Below, in pieces: positions 34,960 to 44,407 of a stretch of 64,000 bases of DNA. The stretch is taken from positions 186,001 through 250,000 of the forward strand of contig NZ_JAWRCU010000005.1 in the NCBI RefSeq assembly GCF_033542235.1, read 5' to 3'. The stretch is from JAWRCU01 sp033542235. Its GTDB lineage: Bacteria; Pseudomonadota; Alphaproteobacteria; Rhizobiales; Rhizobiaceae. Below the pieces are notes generated by a model. The model saw nothing but the letters and a program-made list of their open reading frames with translations. It made no database searches and was not told the DNA's origin. The position numbers and the translations under genes were made by a program. Numbering within the stretch: the first letter of the stretch is position 1; every line of letters begins with the position of its first letter.

Positions 34960-37506
34960 ATGACAGTCAGTGTCCATGATGTTCAAATGAAGCAGGTCGC
35001 AACCGACGCCGCAGGCGAGGCGGACCGGCGGCTTGCCTGGCCGGCCGTTCTCCTGTTCGGCTCGGGGCTGTCGGCCCTTATCTTCCAGATCCTCTGGATC
35101 AAGCAGCTTTCCGTCATCATCGGCGTCGATATTTACGCAATCTCGGCCGGCGTCAGTGCCTTCTTCGGTGGGCTCGCGATCGGCGGGCTGACCCTCGGGC
35201 GGCTCGCTGACCGAACCGAGCGGCCGTTCCTCTTCTACGCCGAACTCGAAGCAGGCGTCGCACTGCTCGGCGTGACAGTAACCTGGACCCTTGCTCACGC
35301 CGCTGCGTGGTTTGCCTGGCTCGAGACAATCGCGAGCCCGCTTGCATGGTCCATGGTTTTTGCCTTGGTGGGCATTCCCGCGATCCTGATGGGCGGTACG
35401 CTGCCGGTTCTGGTCCGCTCCCTCTCGGCTTCGGTCGGCTCGGTCGGGGGGAACGGAGGCCGGCTCTACGCGGCCAATACTTTCGGTGCCATTGCAGGTG
35501 CGCTCCTTGCCTCCTTCCTGTTCATTCCGGCCGTTGGGCTGAGAGGCACCGGCTTCGCGGCGGCTGTCATCAGCGTGGCTGCCGCAGCCGGCGCCCTGCT
35601 GATGGAGCGCAAGAACGTTGCACTCCCGTCGAAGGCGGCGGGCAGCGCGACGCCGATGTCGCGCGATGCAGTCGTTGCAATTGCCCTCTATTCGCTGGCC
35701 GGCGGCATAGCGCTCGGCTACGAGGTCGTGTGGTCGCAATCCATCGTGCAGTTCATGAGCACGCGCACCTTCGCGTTTTCGGTGGTGCTGGCGACCTACC
35801 TTACCGGGCTTGCGGCGGGGTCTGCGATTTACGCGCGCTGGGCCGACAAGGTCCGGAACCCATGGGGTTGCTTCGGCCTGCTCATCTCCTTGGCCGGCCT
35901 GGTCGCTTTGGCCGAATTCGCAGTGCTTGGCGAGTGGCTTGTCGTCCTGCAGACCTACACCGAAAGGATCGCGCTGTCGCTGACCGGAAGCGAGCTTGCC
36001 GGCATGTGCGCGCGGTTTGCCACCGCCGCGGCGGCAATCGTGCTTCTGCCTACAGTTTTGCTTGGAGCTGCGTTTCCGGCAGCGCTTCGGCTGATCGTGG
36101 CGGAGGGCCGGGTCGGGCAAGGGGTCGGCATGGTCGCCGCGCTCAATACGATCGGCGGCATTGCCGGAACGGTGCTGACCGGCTTCTTCCTCGTTTCCCA
36201 TTTCGGTCTGATCCGCACGCTGGCCATTCTGGCCGTTGCCGCTAGCCTTGTCGGAATCGCCGCCGCCACCTGGGGTCAGCAAGGCCGCAGGTTGGTTGCG
36301 GCGACTTTGGCGGCGGCCGTCGCCGCCTGCCTCACCGCAATAGCGACACCAGTCGACAGGCTGGCCACGCTCCTGCCGGCAGCCCGCAACGGCAAGCTCG
36401 CCTTTTACGAGGAAGGGCGTGGCGCCACCGTGGCGGTGGTCGAACAGCAGGGCGGCAAAGGTGCATTCCGCCGCCTCTACATACAGGGCGTCTCCAATTC
36501 AGGAGATTCGCTCCCTTCGCTGCGCTATATGCGGCTTCAGGCACTGCTTCCACTGATCATCCACGGCGGGGAGCCGCGCACCGCGCTGGTGATCGGGCTG
36601 GGGACAGGCATCACCGCAGGCGCGCTGCTCAACGTCCAGGATCTCGACAAACGGGTGGTGGCGGAGTTGCTTCCCGGCGTGGTGCGAGCCGCATCCGGCT
36701 TCAAAGGAAATTACGGCGCCAGCCGCGACCCGCGGCTCGAGATCCGGCTACGCGATGGTCGCCGCGAGCTGCTCACGAGCGCCGAAGCGCACGACCTGAT
36801 CACGCTGGAGCCTCCGCCGCCTTCCGCTGCCGGCGTAGCGAACCTCTATTCGAGGGACTTCTACAGGCTGGCCGGATCGCGTCTGGCGAGGCACGGAATA
36901 GTTGCCCAATGGCTGCCGCTGCCGACGCAGAACGCGGACGACACGCGTTCGCTGGTGAAGAGCTTCATCGAGGTCTTCCCCTACGCATCGCTCTGGACCA
37001 CTGAACTGCACGAAATGCTGATGATTGGCTCGTTCGAGCCGATGACGCTGGACCTGACCACGATCCAGCGCCGCTTCGCCGAACCGGCGGTCTCTGCGGC
37101 CCTCAGCGAGGTCGGCATCGCCTCGCCAGCCGCGCTGCTCGCGACCTGGATTGCCGACGAGACCGGCCTGGCTGCCTTCGCTGGCGATGCGCCGGCCGTG
37201 ACGGACGATAGGCCGAGCATCGAATACGCGCCTTGGGTGAGGCGCGACGCTTTCGCGCCGGTGCTCGTCGCGCTCTTCGCGCTGCGGCACGAGGTTCCGG
37301 TCGAGGGCGCGGACGCGGACTTCATGCAAGAGCTGCACCGTGAGCGCGACCTTCTCGATACGTTCTATCAAGCCGGCATCTACGCCTATGTCGACGACCG
37401 CCGCGGTTGGCAGATGCAAATGGACAAGCTCATGGATGCCGGCGGCGCCAGCAATCCCTACTACGAATGGTTTCTCGGCGACCGGAGGACGGATGACCGC
37501 CCGTGA
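34960..37506 (+). CDS. Membrane protein fused to spermidine synthase-like domain
   Basis: An 848-residue protein. Residues about 20-480 hold roughly twelve to fourteen membrane helices, beginning with LLFGSGLSALIFQILWIKQL, as in membrane-bound spermidine synthase-like proteins. The C-terminal part has a Rossmann fold with the nucleotide-binding LVIGLGTGITAGALL. The segment that normally holds the catalytic acid reads HDLITLEPPPPSAAGVANL, so aminopropyl transfer is doubtful. It lies after sulfatase 3 and overlaps moxR by 14 bases, so it heads the MoxR/Bat operon. An in-frame ATG at 34987 is a possible start. Confidence 0.8.
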   Translation: MTVSVHDVQMKQVATDAAGEADRRLAWPAVLLFGSGLSALIFQILWIKQLSVIIGVDIYAISAGVSAFFGGLAIGGLTLGRLADRTERPFLFYAELEAGVALLGVTVTWTLAHAAAWFAWLETIASPLAWSMVFALVGIPAILMGGTLPVLVRSLSASVGSVGGNGGRLYAANTFGAIAGALLASFLFIPAVGLRGTGFAAAVISVAAAAGALLMERKNVALPSKAAGSATPMSRDAVVAIALYSLAGGIALGYEVVWSQSIVQFMSTRTFAFSVVLATYLTGLAAGSAIYARWADKVRNPWGCFGLLISLAGLVALAEFAVLGEWLVVLQTYTERIALSLTGSELAGMCARFATAAAAIVLLPTVLLGAAFPAALRLIVAEGRVGQGVGMVAALNTIGGIAGTVLTGFFLVSHFGLIRTLAILAVAASLVGIAAATWGQQGRRLVAATLAAAVAACLTAIATPVDRLATLLPAARNGKLAFYEEGRGATVAVVEQQGGKGAFRRLYIQGVSNSGDSLPSLRYMRLQALLPLIIHGGEPRTALVIGLGTGITAGALLNVQDLDKRVVAELLPGVVRAASGFKGNYGASRDPRLEIRLRDGRRELLTSAEAHDLITLEPPPPSAAGVANLYSRDFYRLAGSRLARHGIVAQWLPLPTQNADDTRSLVKSFIEVFPYASLWTTELHEMLMIGSFEPMTLDLTTIQRRFAEPAVSAALSEVGIASPAALLATWIADETGLAAFAGDAPAVTDDRPSIEYAPWVRRDAFAPVLVALFALRHEVPVEGADADFMQELHRERDLLDTFYQAGIYAYVDDRRGWQMQMDKLMDAGGASNPYYEWFLGDRRTDDRP

Positions 37507-38473
37507 CGACATCCTCGCGCTCGGCAAACGCATCAATCAGTCGATCATCGGCCAGGAAGCGATGGTCGAAAGGCTGCTGCTCGGCCTTCTCAGCAACGGA
37601 CATCTGCTGGTTGAGGGATTGCCCGGGCTCGCCAAGACACGGGCGATCAAGACGCTCGCCAAGAACCTCGACGCGAAGCTGTCGCGTGTGCAATTCACGC
37701 CGGACCTTCTGCCATCCGACATCACCGGCTCGGAAGTCTATTTCACGGAAGGCGGGAAGGGCACGTTCAAGTTCCAGGAGGGCCCCGTCTTCGCCAATCT
37801 CGTCCTTGCCGACGAGATCAACCGCGCGCCGGCCAAGGTGCAGGCGGCACTTCTGGAGGCTATGGAGGAGCGGCAGGTGACCGTAGGCGGCCAAAGCCGT
37901 GCCCTGCCTCAGCTCTTTCTGGTGATGGCGACCCAGAACCCGATCGAGCAGGAGGGAACCTATCCCTTGCCCGAGGCGCAGCTCGATCGCTTCCTGATGC
38001 ATGTCCAGGTCGGTTATCCCGATGAGAAGGCCGAGGGCGACATCATGCGGCTGGTGCGTGGCGAGGAGACGGAGGCCGGCTCCGGCAACAAAACGGCCGA
38101 GAAGCGCGAAGTGCTCGCCCAGCAGGCCATATTCACAGCACGCAACGAGATCAGCGCGGTCACCGTATCCGAGCCCGTGGAGAATTACATCGTCGCTCTC
38201 GTCTACGCTACGCGCACTCCGGCCAAATACGATGCCGATCTGGCCAAGTGGATAGAGGTCGGCGTGAGCCCGCGCGCCTCGCTGGCGCTCGATAAGGTCT
38301 CGCGCTCCCACGCCTGGTTTCAAGCGCGGGACTTCGTCACGCCCGACGATGTGAAGGCGATCGTCCATGACGTGTTTCGCCACCGTCTCATCCTCTCATA
38401 TGAGGCGCATGCCGCCGGCATGACGGCGGATCAGGTGGTCGACCGCATCCTGGAGCGCGTCGCGGTGGCTTGA
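37493..38473 (+). CDS. MoxR-family AAA+ ATPase
   Basis: A 326-residue ATPase with Walker A EGLPGLAKT, Walker B LVLADEINRAPAKVQAALLE, sensor MATQNPIEQEGTYPLPEAQL and arginine-finger region DRFLMHV. MoxR ATPases act as chaperones with von Willebrand factor A proteins to mature or insert protein complexes. The ATG at 37493 with GGAGGACGG is chosen; the longer frame is read from the preceding gene. It is followed by DUF58, DUF4381, two VWA genes and batD, the full Bat/aerotolerance-type set. Confidence 0.93.
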   Translation: MTARDDILALGKRINQSIIGQEAMVERLLLGLLSNGHLLVEGLPGLAKTRAIKTLAKNLDAKLSRVQFTPDLLPSDITGSEVYFTEGGKGTFKFQEGPVFANLVLADEINRAPAKVQAALLEAMEERQVTVGGQSRALPQLFLVMATQNPIEQEGTYPLPEAQLDRFLMHVQVGYPDEKAEGDIMRLVRGEETEAGSGNKTAEKREVLAQQAIFTARNEISAVTVSEPVENYIVALVYATRTPAKYDADLAKWIEVGVSPRASLALDKVSRSHAWFQARDFVTPDDVKAIVHDVFRHRLILSYEAHAAGMTADQVVDRILERVAVA

Positions 38474-38483
38474 GGAGGTCGTG

Positions 38484-39485
38484 ATGCCTTTCTCGCTTTC
38501 GGCACTGGGGCGTTCCACCGGCGTAACGCGCCCGCGCCGCGAGCCGGATGGCAAGGCAGGCGTCTACGTCTCGGGGGCCGACCTCGTGTCGCTCGAGGCG
38601 GCAGTGCGCGGACCCGGCCTCTGGGCCAGGCAGCCGGGCCGCCAGCTGTTGGCCGGCCGACACGAGTCGCATATGCGCGGGCGCGGGCTGTCCTTCGAGG
38701 AGCTACGCGAATACACTCCCGGCGACGACATCCGCAGCATGGACTGGCGGGTGACGGCGCGTGCCGGCAAGCCATTCGTGCGCGTCTTCACGGAGGAGAA
38801 GGACCGCCCGGCGCTGATCGTTGTCGACCAGCGCATGAACATGTTCTTCGGCAGCCGGCGCTCGATGAAATCGGTGGCGGCCGCCCAAGCGGCAGCGCTC
38901 GCCGCGTGGCGCGTCCTGTCGGTTGGCGACCGCGTCGGAGGCGTCGTCTTCAACGATAGGAAGCTCACGCAAATCCGGCCGCATCGCAGCCGTGCAGCGG
39001 TGATCGATTTCCTCAACACGATTGTGGAACAGAACACCGCCCTTCACGCGCAAGTAGAGGATCCGCGTGGCCATGCTCAGCTCAACGCCGCTCTTCGTGT
39101 CGTCGCGAGCCAGGCGGCCCATGATCATCTCGTAATCGTCATCAGCGACTTCGACGGCCATGACGCCGAGACGCGCGACATGCTGCTCCAGCTGACGATG
39201 AGCAATGACGTGCTTGCGGTGCTGGTCTATGATCCTTTCCTGCTCCAGCTGCCCGAACGGGGCGAGATGGTGGTGAGCGGCGGCACGCTCCAGGCCGAGC
39301 TGCCGTTCGGTCGCAGCGACGTGCGCGGCCGCATCACCGAGTTCGCTCAGGGGAGGGGCCGCGAGCTGCTCTCCTGGCAACGGGAGCTCGGCCTGCCGAT
39401 GATGGTTGTCTCGGCGGCCGAGGAGGTTTTGCCGCAGCTACGCCGAATGATGGCCGAGCTTTCCTGGCATAGCCGGGGGCGCTAG
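38484..39485 (+). CDS. DUF58 protein of the MoxR/VWA operon
   Basis: A 333-residue protein with the DUF58 signature LSFEELREYTPGDDIRSMDW at about residues 71-90, followed by a VWA-like fold whose metal site reads VVDQRMNM and so lacks the classical DxSxS. Partners of MoxR ATPases usually include such a protein. The ATG at 38484 is preferred over a GTG one codon upstream because of spacing from GAGGAGG. It lies ten bases after moxR. Confidence 0.88.
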   Translation: MPFSLSALGRSTGVTRPRREPDGKAGVYVSGADLVSLEAAVRGPGLWARQPGRQLLAGRHESHMRGRGLSFEELREYTPGDDIRSMDWRVTARAGKPFVRVFTEEKDRPALIVVDQRMNMFFGSRRSMKSVAAAQAAALAAWRVLSVGDRVGGVVFNDRKLTQIRPHRSRAAVIDFLNTIVEQNTALHAQVEDPRGHAQLNAALRVVASQAAHDHLVIVISDFDGHDAETRDMLLQLTMSNDVLAVLVYDPFLLQLPERGEMVVSGGTLQAELPFGRSDVRGRITEFAQGRGRELLSWQRELGLPMMVVSAAEEVLPQLRRMMAELSWHSRGR

Positions 39486-39488
39486 CCG

Positions 39489-40016
39489 ATGGACAAGACA
39501 CCGCCCCAGATCGACGAGCAGACCCGCACTGCCCTGCATTCACTGGCCGACATTACCTTGCCGCCCCCGGTGCCTTGGTGGCCGCAGACCTGGGGCTGGG
39601 CTGTGCTCGCGCTTTTTCTTCTTGCTCTCGCTGCTCTCGCTTTGTGGCGCTGGCTCCATCACCGCCGAGTGAACCGCTACCGCCGGGAAGCATTGGCTGA
39701 GCTTGCGCTTCTTGAACGACAGATCGACCGACCCGAGCAAAGATCGGCAGCGGTGCGCGCCCTGCCGGAGCTGCTCAAGCGCGTAGCGCTGGCCGCCTGG
39801 CCTCGCGGCGAGGTCGCCTCGCTCACTGGTGAGCGATGGGTGGAATTCCTGAAGGACAATGCGGGCGGGGCACCGGTTCCGGCGGAGTTGGTCACCCTGC
39901 TGAAGCAAGGGGAATATGCTTCGGGCAAGTCGCTGATCGACGTTACCGAGCATCAGCTAGTGGCTCTGACGCAAGCCGCGCGCGGCTGGATCGAGGGGCA
40001 CCGTGTATCAGCTTGA
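39489..40016 (+). CDS. DUF4381 membrane protein
   Basis: A 175-residue protein with one membrane helix near residues 35-55 (WGWAVLALFLLALAALALW) after LPPPVPWWPQT, and a cytosolic helical domain with PELLKRVALAAWPRGEVASL. This matches DUF4381, found between DUF58 and VWA genes in Bat operons. It starts three bases after the DUF58 stop and overlaps the next gene by 14 bases. Confidence 0.85.
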   Translation: MDKTPPQIDEQTRTALHSLADITLPPPVPWWPQTWGWAVLALFLLALAALALWRWLHHRRVNRYRREALAELALLERQIDRPEQRSAAVRALPELLKRVALAAWPRGEVASLTGERWVEFLKDNAGGAPVPAELVTLLKQGEYASGKSLIDVTEHQLVALTQAARGWIEGHRVSA

Positions 40017-41004
40017 ATTCCCTTGGCTCCTTGCGCTGCTGCCGCTGCCACTACTGGTCTGGTGGCTGCTGCCACCATACCGGGAGGAAACGGCGTCGGT
40101 CCGCATTCCATTCTTCGGCGAGGTCACGCGGGCCGCCGGGATTTCGCCCACACAGGGCTCGATCGTGCCTCGCATGAACTGGGCGCAGCGGATCATTGCA
40201 CCGATCTGCTGGGCCCTTGTCGTTCTCGCTCTTGCCCGGCCGCAATTCGTCGAGCCTCCCGTCGAGAAGACTGAGCCGCAGCGCGACCTCATGCTGGCGC
40301 TCGACCTGTCGCAGTCAATGGATACGGAAGACTTCCGCAGTCCCTCAGGGCAAGTCGAGGCTCGGGTCGATGCGGTGCGGCAGGTGGTCTCGGAATTCGT
40401 CAAACGCCGCACGGGCGACCGGATCGGGCTGATCGCCTTCGGTGATGCGCCTTATCCCATGGTGCCCTTCACGCAGGATCACAAGACGGTGCAGGCGATG
40501 ATCTCGGGAATTATCCCCGGCATTGCCGGACCGCGCACGGCGCTCGGCGACGCAATCGGGCTGGCGATCAAGATGTTCCAGGCGAGCCCGGCCCCGGAGA
40601 AAGTGCTGATCGTGCTCACCGACGGCAACGACACCGCGAGCAAGATGCCGCCCGACAAGGCGGCCGACATCGCAAAGCAGAATGGAATTGTTGTGCACAC
40701 CGTCGGCATCGGCAATCCCAACGCCACGGGAGAAGACAAGCTCGACACCGCCGCCTTGCAGAAGATCGCCGCGACAACCGGCGGACGATACTTTTTCGGG
40801 CAGGATCAGGGTCAACTCGAACAGATCTATCAGACGCTCGACCGGATCACGCCAGCCAACCAGAAGATGCTCTCGTGGCGGCCCACGATTGAGCTGTTCC
40901 ATTATCCGCTGGGTGCGGCGCTGTTACTGCTGATCGCCTATCATGGCTTGGCCTGGGGCATCACCACGCTCCGCAGCCACAGCGAGCGGGAGGCGGCGGC
41001 GTGA
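40003..41004 (+). CDS. VWA-domain membrane protein (BatA-like)
   Basis: A 333-residue protein with membrane helices at about 5-24, 62-80 and 307-325, and between them a von Willebrand factor A domain. Its metal-ion site is complete: LDLSQSMD with Asp101, Ser103 and Ser105, then GPRTALGDAIG and VLTDGND. In Bat operons such proteins form membrane complexes and are MoxR clients. The stop overlaps the next start as GTGA. Confidence 0.9.
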   Translation: MYQLEFPWLLALLPLPLLVWWLLPPYREETASVRIPFFGEVTRAAGISPTQGSIVPRMNWAQRIIAPICWALVVLALARPQFVEPPVEKTEPQRDLMLALDLSQSMDTEDFRSPSGQVEARVDAVRQVVSEFVKRRTGDRIGLIAFGDAPYPMVPFTQDHKTVQAMISGIIPGIAGPRTALGDAIGLAIKMFQASPAPEKVLIVLTDGNDTASKMPPDKAADIAKQNGIVVHTVGIGNPNATGEDKLDTAALQKIAATTGGRYFFGQDQGQLEQIYQTLDRITPANQKMLSWRPTIELFHYPLGAALLLLIAYHGLAWGITTLRSHSEREAAA

Positions 41005-42569
41005 TCGGCGACTTCCACTTCCTGCGGCCCTGGTGGCTGCTTGCAATCCTGGCGGCCGTCGCCCTGGCCTGGACCATCTCGCGCCGTGAGGATGTGCGCA
41101 GTCGATGGCGCGGCATGATCGCGCCGAGCCTGCTTGACCATCTCGTCCTTGAGGGCGGCGCCGCCAGGCGGTTCCGGCCGGTTCATCTGGTGAGCGCGGC
41201 AATCGCACTCGGAGCGATTGCCGCGGCCGGACCGACTTTCGATCGTGAACGTCCGCCCTTCGTCGACGACAAGGCGCCGCTCGCCATCGCAATTGACCTC
41301 TCGCAGACGATGGATGCCACCGACATATCGCCAACGCGACTGGAGCGGGCCAAGCTGAAGGTCCAGGACCTGCTCGAGCGTCGCAAGGGAGCGCGAACCG
41401 CGGTCTTCGCTTATGCCGGGTCGGCGCACATGGTGCTGCCGTTGACGGACGACGCGACGCTGGTCCAGACCTATGTGAATTCGCTTGCCACGCGCATCAT
41501 GCCCGAGACGGGCAAGGACAGCTCCAAGGCGCTGCGTGCCGTCCAGACAGCCCTGGCTTCCGAAGAAGTGCCGGGGACCATCCTGTTCATGACAGACGGG
41601 GTCGAGCCGGCGGCCTTCGATTCCTTCAAGCAGAACTCGGGCGGTGACGAGATCATGGTCCTCGGCATCGGCACGGAGCAGGGCGGACCGATCAAGATTG
41701 GCGAAGGACGGTTTCTCACGGATTCCAGCGGGGCCCGCGTTTTCGCGAAGATGGATGTCAGCCAGCTGCAGAAACTGCAGAGCCAGACCGGTGTTCAGGT
41801 CGCGACCGTCACGCTGGACGACAGCGACGTCGGCTGGATCAAGCGACGCATACAAAGCCATCTCGAGCAGAGCCAGGGGGAGGGCAATTCCCGTTGGCGA
41901 GACCTCGGCTGGTGGCTCACCATTCCGGTCGCACTGCTTGGCGCCCTCTGGTTCCGGCGTGGTTGGTCCGTGCATTGGGCCAGCGGCATTCTGCTTGGCT
42001 TTGCGCTCGTCATGCCGGGCCAGTCATATGCACAGACTTCACCCTTCATGGGCATGTGGCTGACGCATGACCAGCAGGGACGCCTGGCTTTCGAGAATGG
42101 CGACTACCGAGGGGCCGCTGCCGATTTCGACGACCCGATGTGGCGCGGCGTGGCTCACTACCGAGCTGGTGAGTTCGCCGAGGCCGTGGACGCCTTCGCT
42201 CAGATCGATAGTGCCGAAAGCTACTACAACGAGGGCAATGCCCTCGCTCATCTCGACCGCCTGCCGGAAGCCGCTCAGAGCTATTTGCAGGCTCTGAAAC
42301 GACGGCCAGACTGGCCTGAGGCCAAGGACAACCTCGGCATCATCCAGAAGCTCATCGCCGACCGCGAGAAGGAAGACAAGGACCAGGCACAGGACCCGAA
42401 CCTGAAGCCCGACCAGATCCAGTTCGACGAGAAAGGTAAGAAAGGCAAGGAGGGCACGGTGAACCTTGCCGAGCAGTCGGCCGAGATGTGGATGCGGAAC
42501 ATCCAGGTCACGCCAACCGATTTGCTCGCCCGCAAATTCGCCATCGAGGCCAGCGAGCCGGCGCAATGA
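41001..42569 (+). CDS. VWA-TPR membrane protein (BatB/BatC fusion-like)
   Basis: A 522-residue protein that starts at a GTG overlapping the preceding stop. It has helices near residues 11-26 and 62-77, a VWA domain with IDLSQTMD (Asp99, Ser101, Thr103) and FMTDGVEP, a membrane segment near 308-345, and a C-terminal TPR region with YYNEGNALAHLDRLPEAAQS and ALKRRPDWPEAKDNLG. It thus merges the BatB and BatC functions. The tail is Lys/Asp-rich. The stop overlaps batD as ATGA. Confidence 0.9.
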   Translation: MIGDFHFLRPWWLLAILAAVALAWTISRREDVRSRWRGMIAPSLLDHLVLEGGAARRFRPVHLVSAAIALGAIAAAGPTFDRERPPFVDDKAPLAIAIDLSQTMDATDISPTRLERAKLKVQDLLERRKGARTAVFAYAGSAHMVLPLTDDATLVQTYVNSLATRIMPETGKDSSKALRAVQTALASEEVPGTILFMTDGVEPAAFDSFKQNSGGDEIMVLGIGTEQGGPIKIGEGRFLTDSSGARVFAKMDVSQLQKLQSQTGVQVATVTLDDSDVGWIKRRIQSHLEQSQGEGNSRWRDLGWWLTIPVALLGALWFRRGWSVHWASGILLGFALVMPGQSYAQTSPFMGMWLTHDQQGRLAFENGDYRGAAADFDDPMWRGVAHYRAGEFAEAVDAFAQIDSAESYYNEGNALAHLDRLPEAAQSYLQALKRRPDWPEAKDNLGIIQKLIADREKEDKDQAQDPNLKPDQIQFDEKGKKGKEGTVNLAEQSAEMWMRNIQVTPTDLLARKFAIEASEPAQ

Positions 42570-43918
42570 GATCGCTGCCCCGATGGCACTTGCCGTTCGC
42601 GTTCGTGCTGCTGTGGCTGCTGTCCGTCTTCTCGGCTTCGGCGGCCGAGCCGATCGTGCGTGCAAGGGTGGAAACCCAAGGATCGATCGTGGTCGGCCAG
42701 CAGGTGGTCGTGAGCGTCGATGTTCTCGTACCGAACTTCTTCATGTCCTCGCCGAAATTCCCCCAATTCGACCTGCCCAATGCCGTCGTCACGCTGCAGG
42801 ACAACGCGATGAATCTCGTCGAGACGATCGACAGCGTCACTTACGCCGGCATCCGAAGGACCTATCTCGTCACACCCCAGGCAGCCGGTGATTTCGTTTT
42901 GCCGCAGGTCCCGATCACCTTCAGCTACGCAGCCGTTCCTGGACAGCCGCCGGCGAGCGGGTCGGTAACAGTGCCACCTGAGAAGTTCACCGTTGCTGGC
43001 GTTCCTGGGGCATCTGCCGGTGCCGGCTCAGCCATCGCCGCAAAGCTCGCGGTTGCTCAGGCTCTGGACCGTGACCTGAAAGGCATCAAGGTCGGCGACA
43101 CGCTAGTGCGCACCGTCAGCGTGACGGCTGAAGGCATGCAGGCGATGATGATCCCAGCACCCGACTTCACTGCTCCCGACGGTGTCCGGATCTATCGGCA
43201 GGACCCCGTCCTTTCGGATGGAACACCTCAAGGCCAAGGCTCTGCCGAAGGCAAGCGGATCGATCGTGTGACTTACGCCTTTGAGAGGCCCGGCAATTAC
43301 GTCCTGCCTGCGGTCGAAATCGGCTGGTACGATCCGGCGACCCAAAAGCGACAAGTCGCACAGGTTCGGGAAATCGCAGTCACGGTCGGCGAACATACGG
43401 CCTTCAAGCCCGCAATCGCACCGCCCGCCGCGCCGAAGCAGGCGGGCCCTCCCGGCTACACGAAATGGCTGCAGCTCCTGTCGTGGGTTGCTGGCGCCGC
43501 TCTCACGCTGGCCCTGCTCGCCTGGCTTGGCGCCCGTGCCTGGCCAAGGATCAAGTCCCGACGTGAACAACGGCGTATCGCGAGGGAAAATTCAGAAGCC
43601 ACGTATTTCCGGCGTGTCGAGGTGGCGTGCCGGTTGGGGGATCTGCGTGCAGCCTACGCCGCTTTGGATGCGTGGGGGCGCCGGGCGAACATAGGTTCGG
43701 TACCAAAGTGGCTGCTCGAATTCGGCGGCCCCGGTGCTTGCGAGGAGTTCGAACGGTTCGAGCGCGCCACGTTCGGCAGCGACCGGGGTGCCCAGCACCG
43801 GGATTCGCACGATCTGTCCGGCGCCCTGTCGAAGGCAAGGTCGACATGGCTGAAACGAGCTCGGGGCCGTTCTGCCACGGCATCCGCGGCCGGGGCGTTA
43901 CCTAAGCTCAATCCGTGA
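42566..43918 (+). CDS. BatD-like protein
   Basis: A 450-residue protein with a signal peptide (about 1-25, ending SASAAEP), a beta-rich periplasmic region with RVETQGSIVVGQQVVVSVDV and TQAAGDFVLP-like segments typical of BatD, a membrane helix near 300-325 and a short cytosolic tail. It is the last gene of the MoxR/Bat operon. The ATG overlapping the previous stop is used; the longer frame reads from the previous gene. The tail region WGRRANIGS may be helical. Confidence 0.85.
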   Translation: MRSLPRWHLPFAFVLLWLLSVFSASAAEPIVRARVETQGSIVVGQQVVVSVDVLVPNFFMSSPKFPQFDLPNAVVTLQDNAMNLVETIDSVTYAGIRRTYLVTPQAAGDFVLPQVPITFSYAAVPGQPPASGSVTVPPEKFTVAGVPGASAGAGSAIAAKLAVAQALDRDLKGIKVGDTLVRTVSVTAEGMQAMMIPAPDFTAPDGVRIYRQDPVLSDGTPQGQGSAEGKRIDRVTYAFERPGNYVLPAVEIGWYDPATQKRQVAQVREIAVTVGEHTAFKPAIAPPAAPKQAGPPGYTKWLQLLSWVAGAALTLALLAWLGARAWPRIKSRREQRRIARENSEATYFRRVEVACRLGDLRAAYAALDAWGRRANIGSVPKWLLEFGGPGACEEFERFERATFGSDRGAQHRDSHDLSGALSKARSTWLKRARGRSATASAAGALPKLNP

Positions 43919-43925
43919 GGCTCAG

Positions 43926-44223
43926 ATGGTCCTCGACTACGTCGCATTGGCACTGCTGATTTTTGTCGTTGTCGTCTTGGTTTACGGCCTGATCGCCATC
44001 CACGACATCCCTCATCAGATCGCCAGATCGCGTAATTATCCGCATCAAGACGCGCTTCCTCGCTGTCATCGACGTCGCGGATGACATATCGGCGTTTCAG
44101 TTGCCGGGTGCATCGACCGCCGAAGTTGCCATCTACACCAAGCACTGGGAAAGCTTTGCAGAAATCCGAAGAATTCTGATCCGGATGAGGGCGTGGCTGA
44201 ACTATCTCGCATTCGACCGATGA
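43926..44223 (+). pseudogene. Deletion remnant joining DUF3302 (YiaW-like) start to HlyD (YiaV-like) end
   Basis: From ATG 43926 one frame encodes a 52-residue product whose first 43 residues look like DUF3302: VLDYVALALLIFVVVVLVYG, then IAIHDIPHQIA and NYPHQDA. It then runs into an unrelated frame and stops at 44084. From about 44032 another frame reads IIRIKTRFLAVIDV, STAEVAIYTKHW and RRILIRMRAWLNYLAFD before stopping at 44223, which looks like the C-terminus of a YiaV-type HlyD-family protein. These two genes are adjacent in E. coli as yiaW-yiaV. The junction lies in a stretch read in both frames, suggesting a deletion there. Confidence 0.7.
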
Positions 44224-44407
44224 TACGGTCGCCTGGCCGGGCTTGGCATTGGCAGTGCGGGGACCGCTTGTCGCCTACCTCGCAGCCGGTGAAGCTTGCC
44301 TGAGCGGACGAAGCGAACTCCATAAACTGGAGTGTCGCACATCAATCCGACGCTTCAAGCGTCAACGCCTCCATGCGAAGGCTGGAGCCTTGCTGGCGTT
44401 GCCCAGC

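Noticed and set aside
34057..36282. Minus-strand frame of 741 codons across sulfatase 3 and the fusion gene
   Set aside because: It spans two genes and the hairpin between them, and its Gly/Arg/Asp-rich product looks like a shadow.
44349..44363. GACGCTTCAAGCGTC palindrome as terminator of the minus-strand exported protein gene
   Set aside because: The stem is only six or seven pairs with almost no loop and no T run, so support is too weak to list it as a feature.
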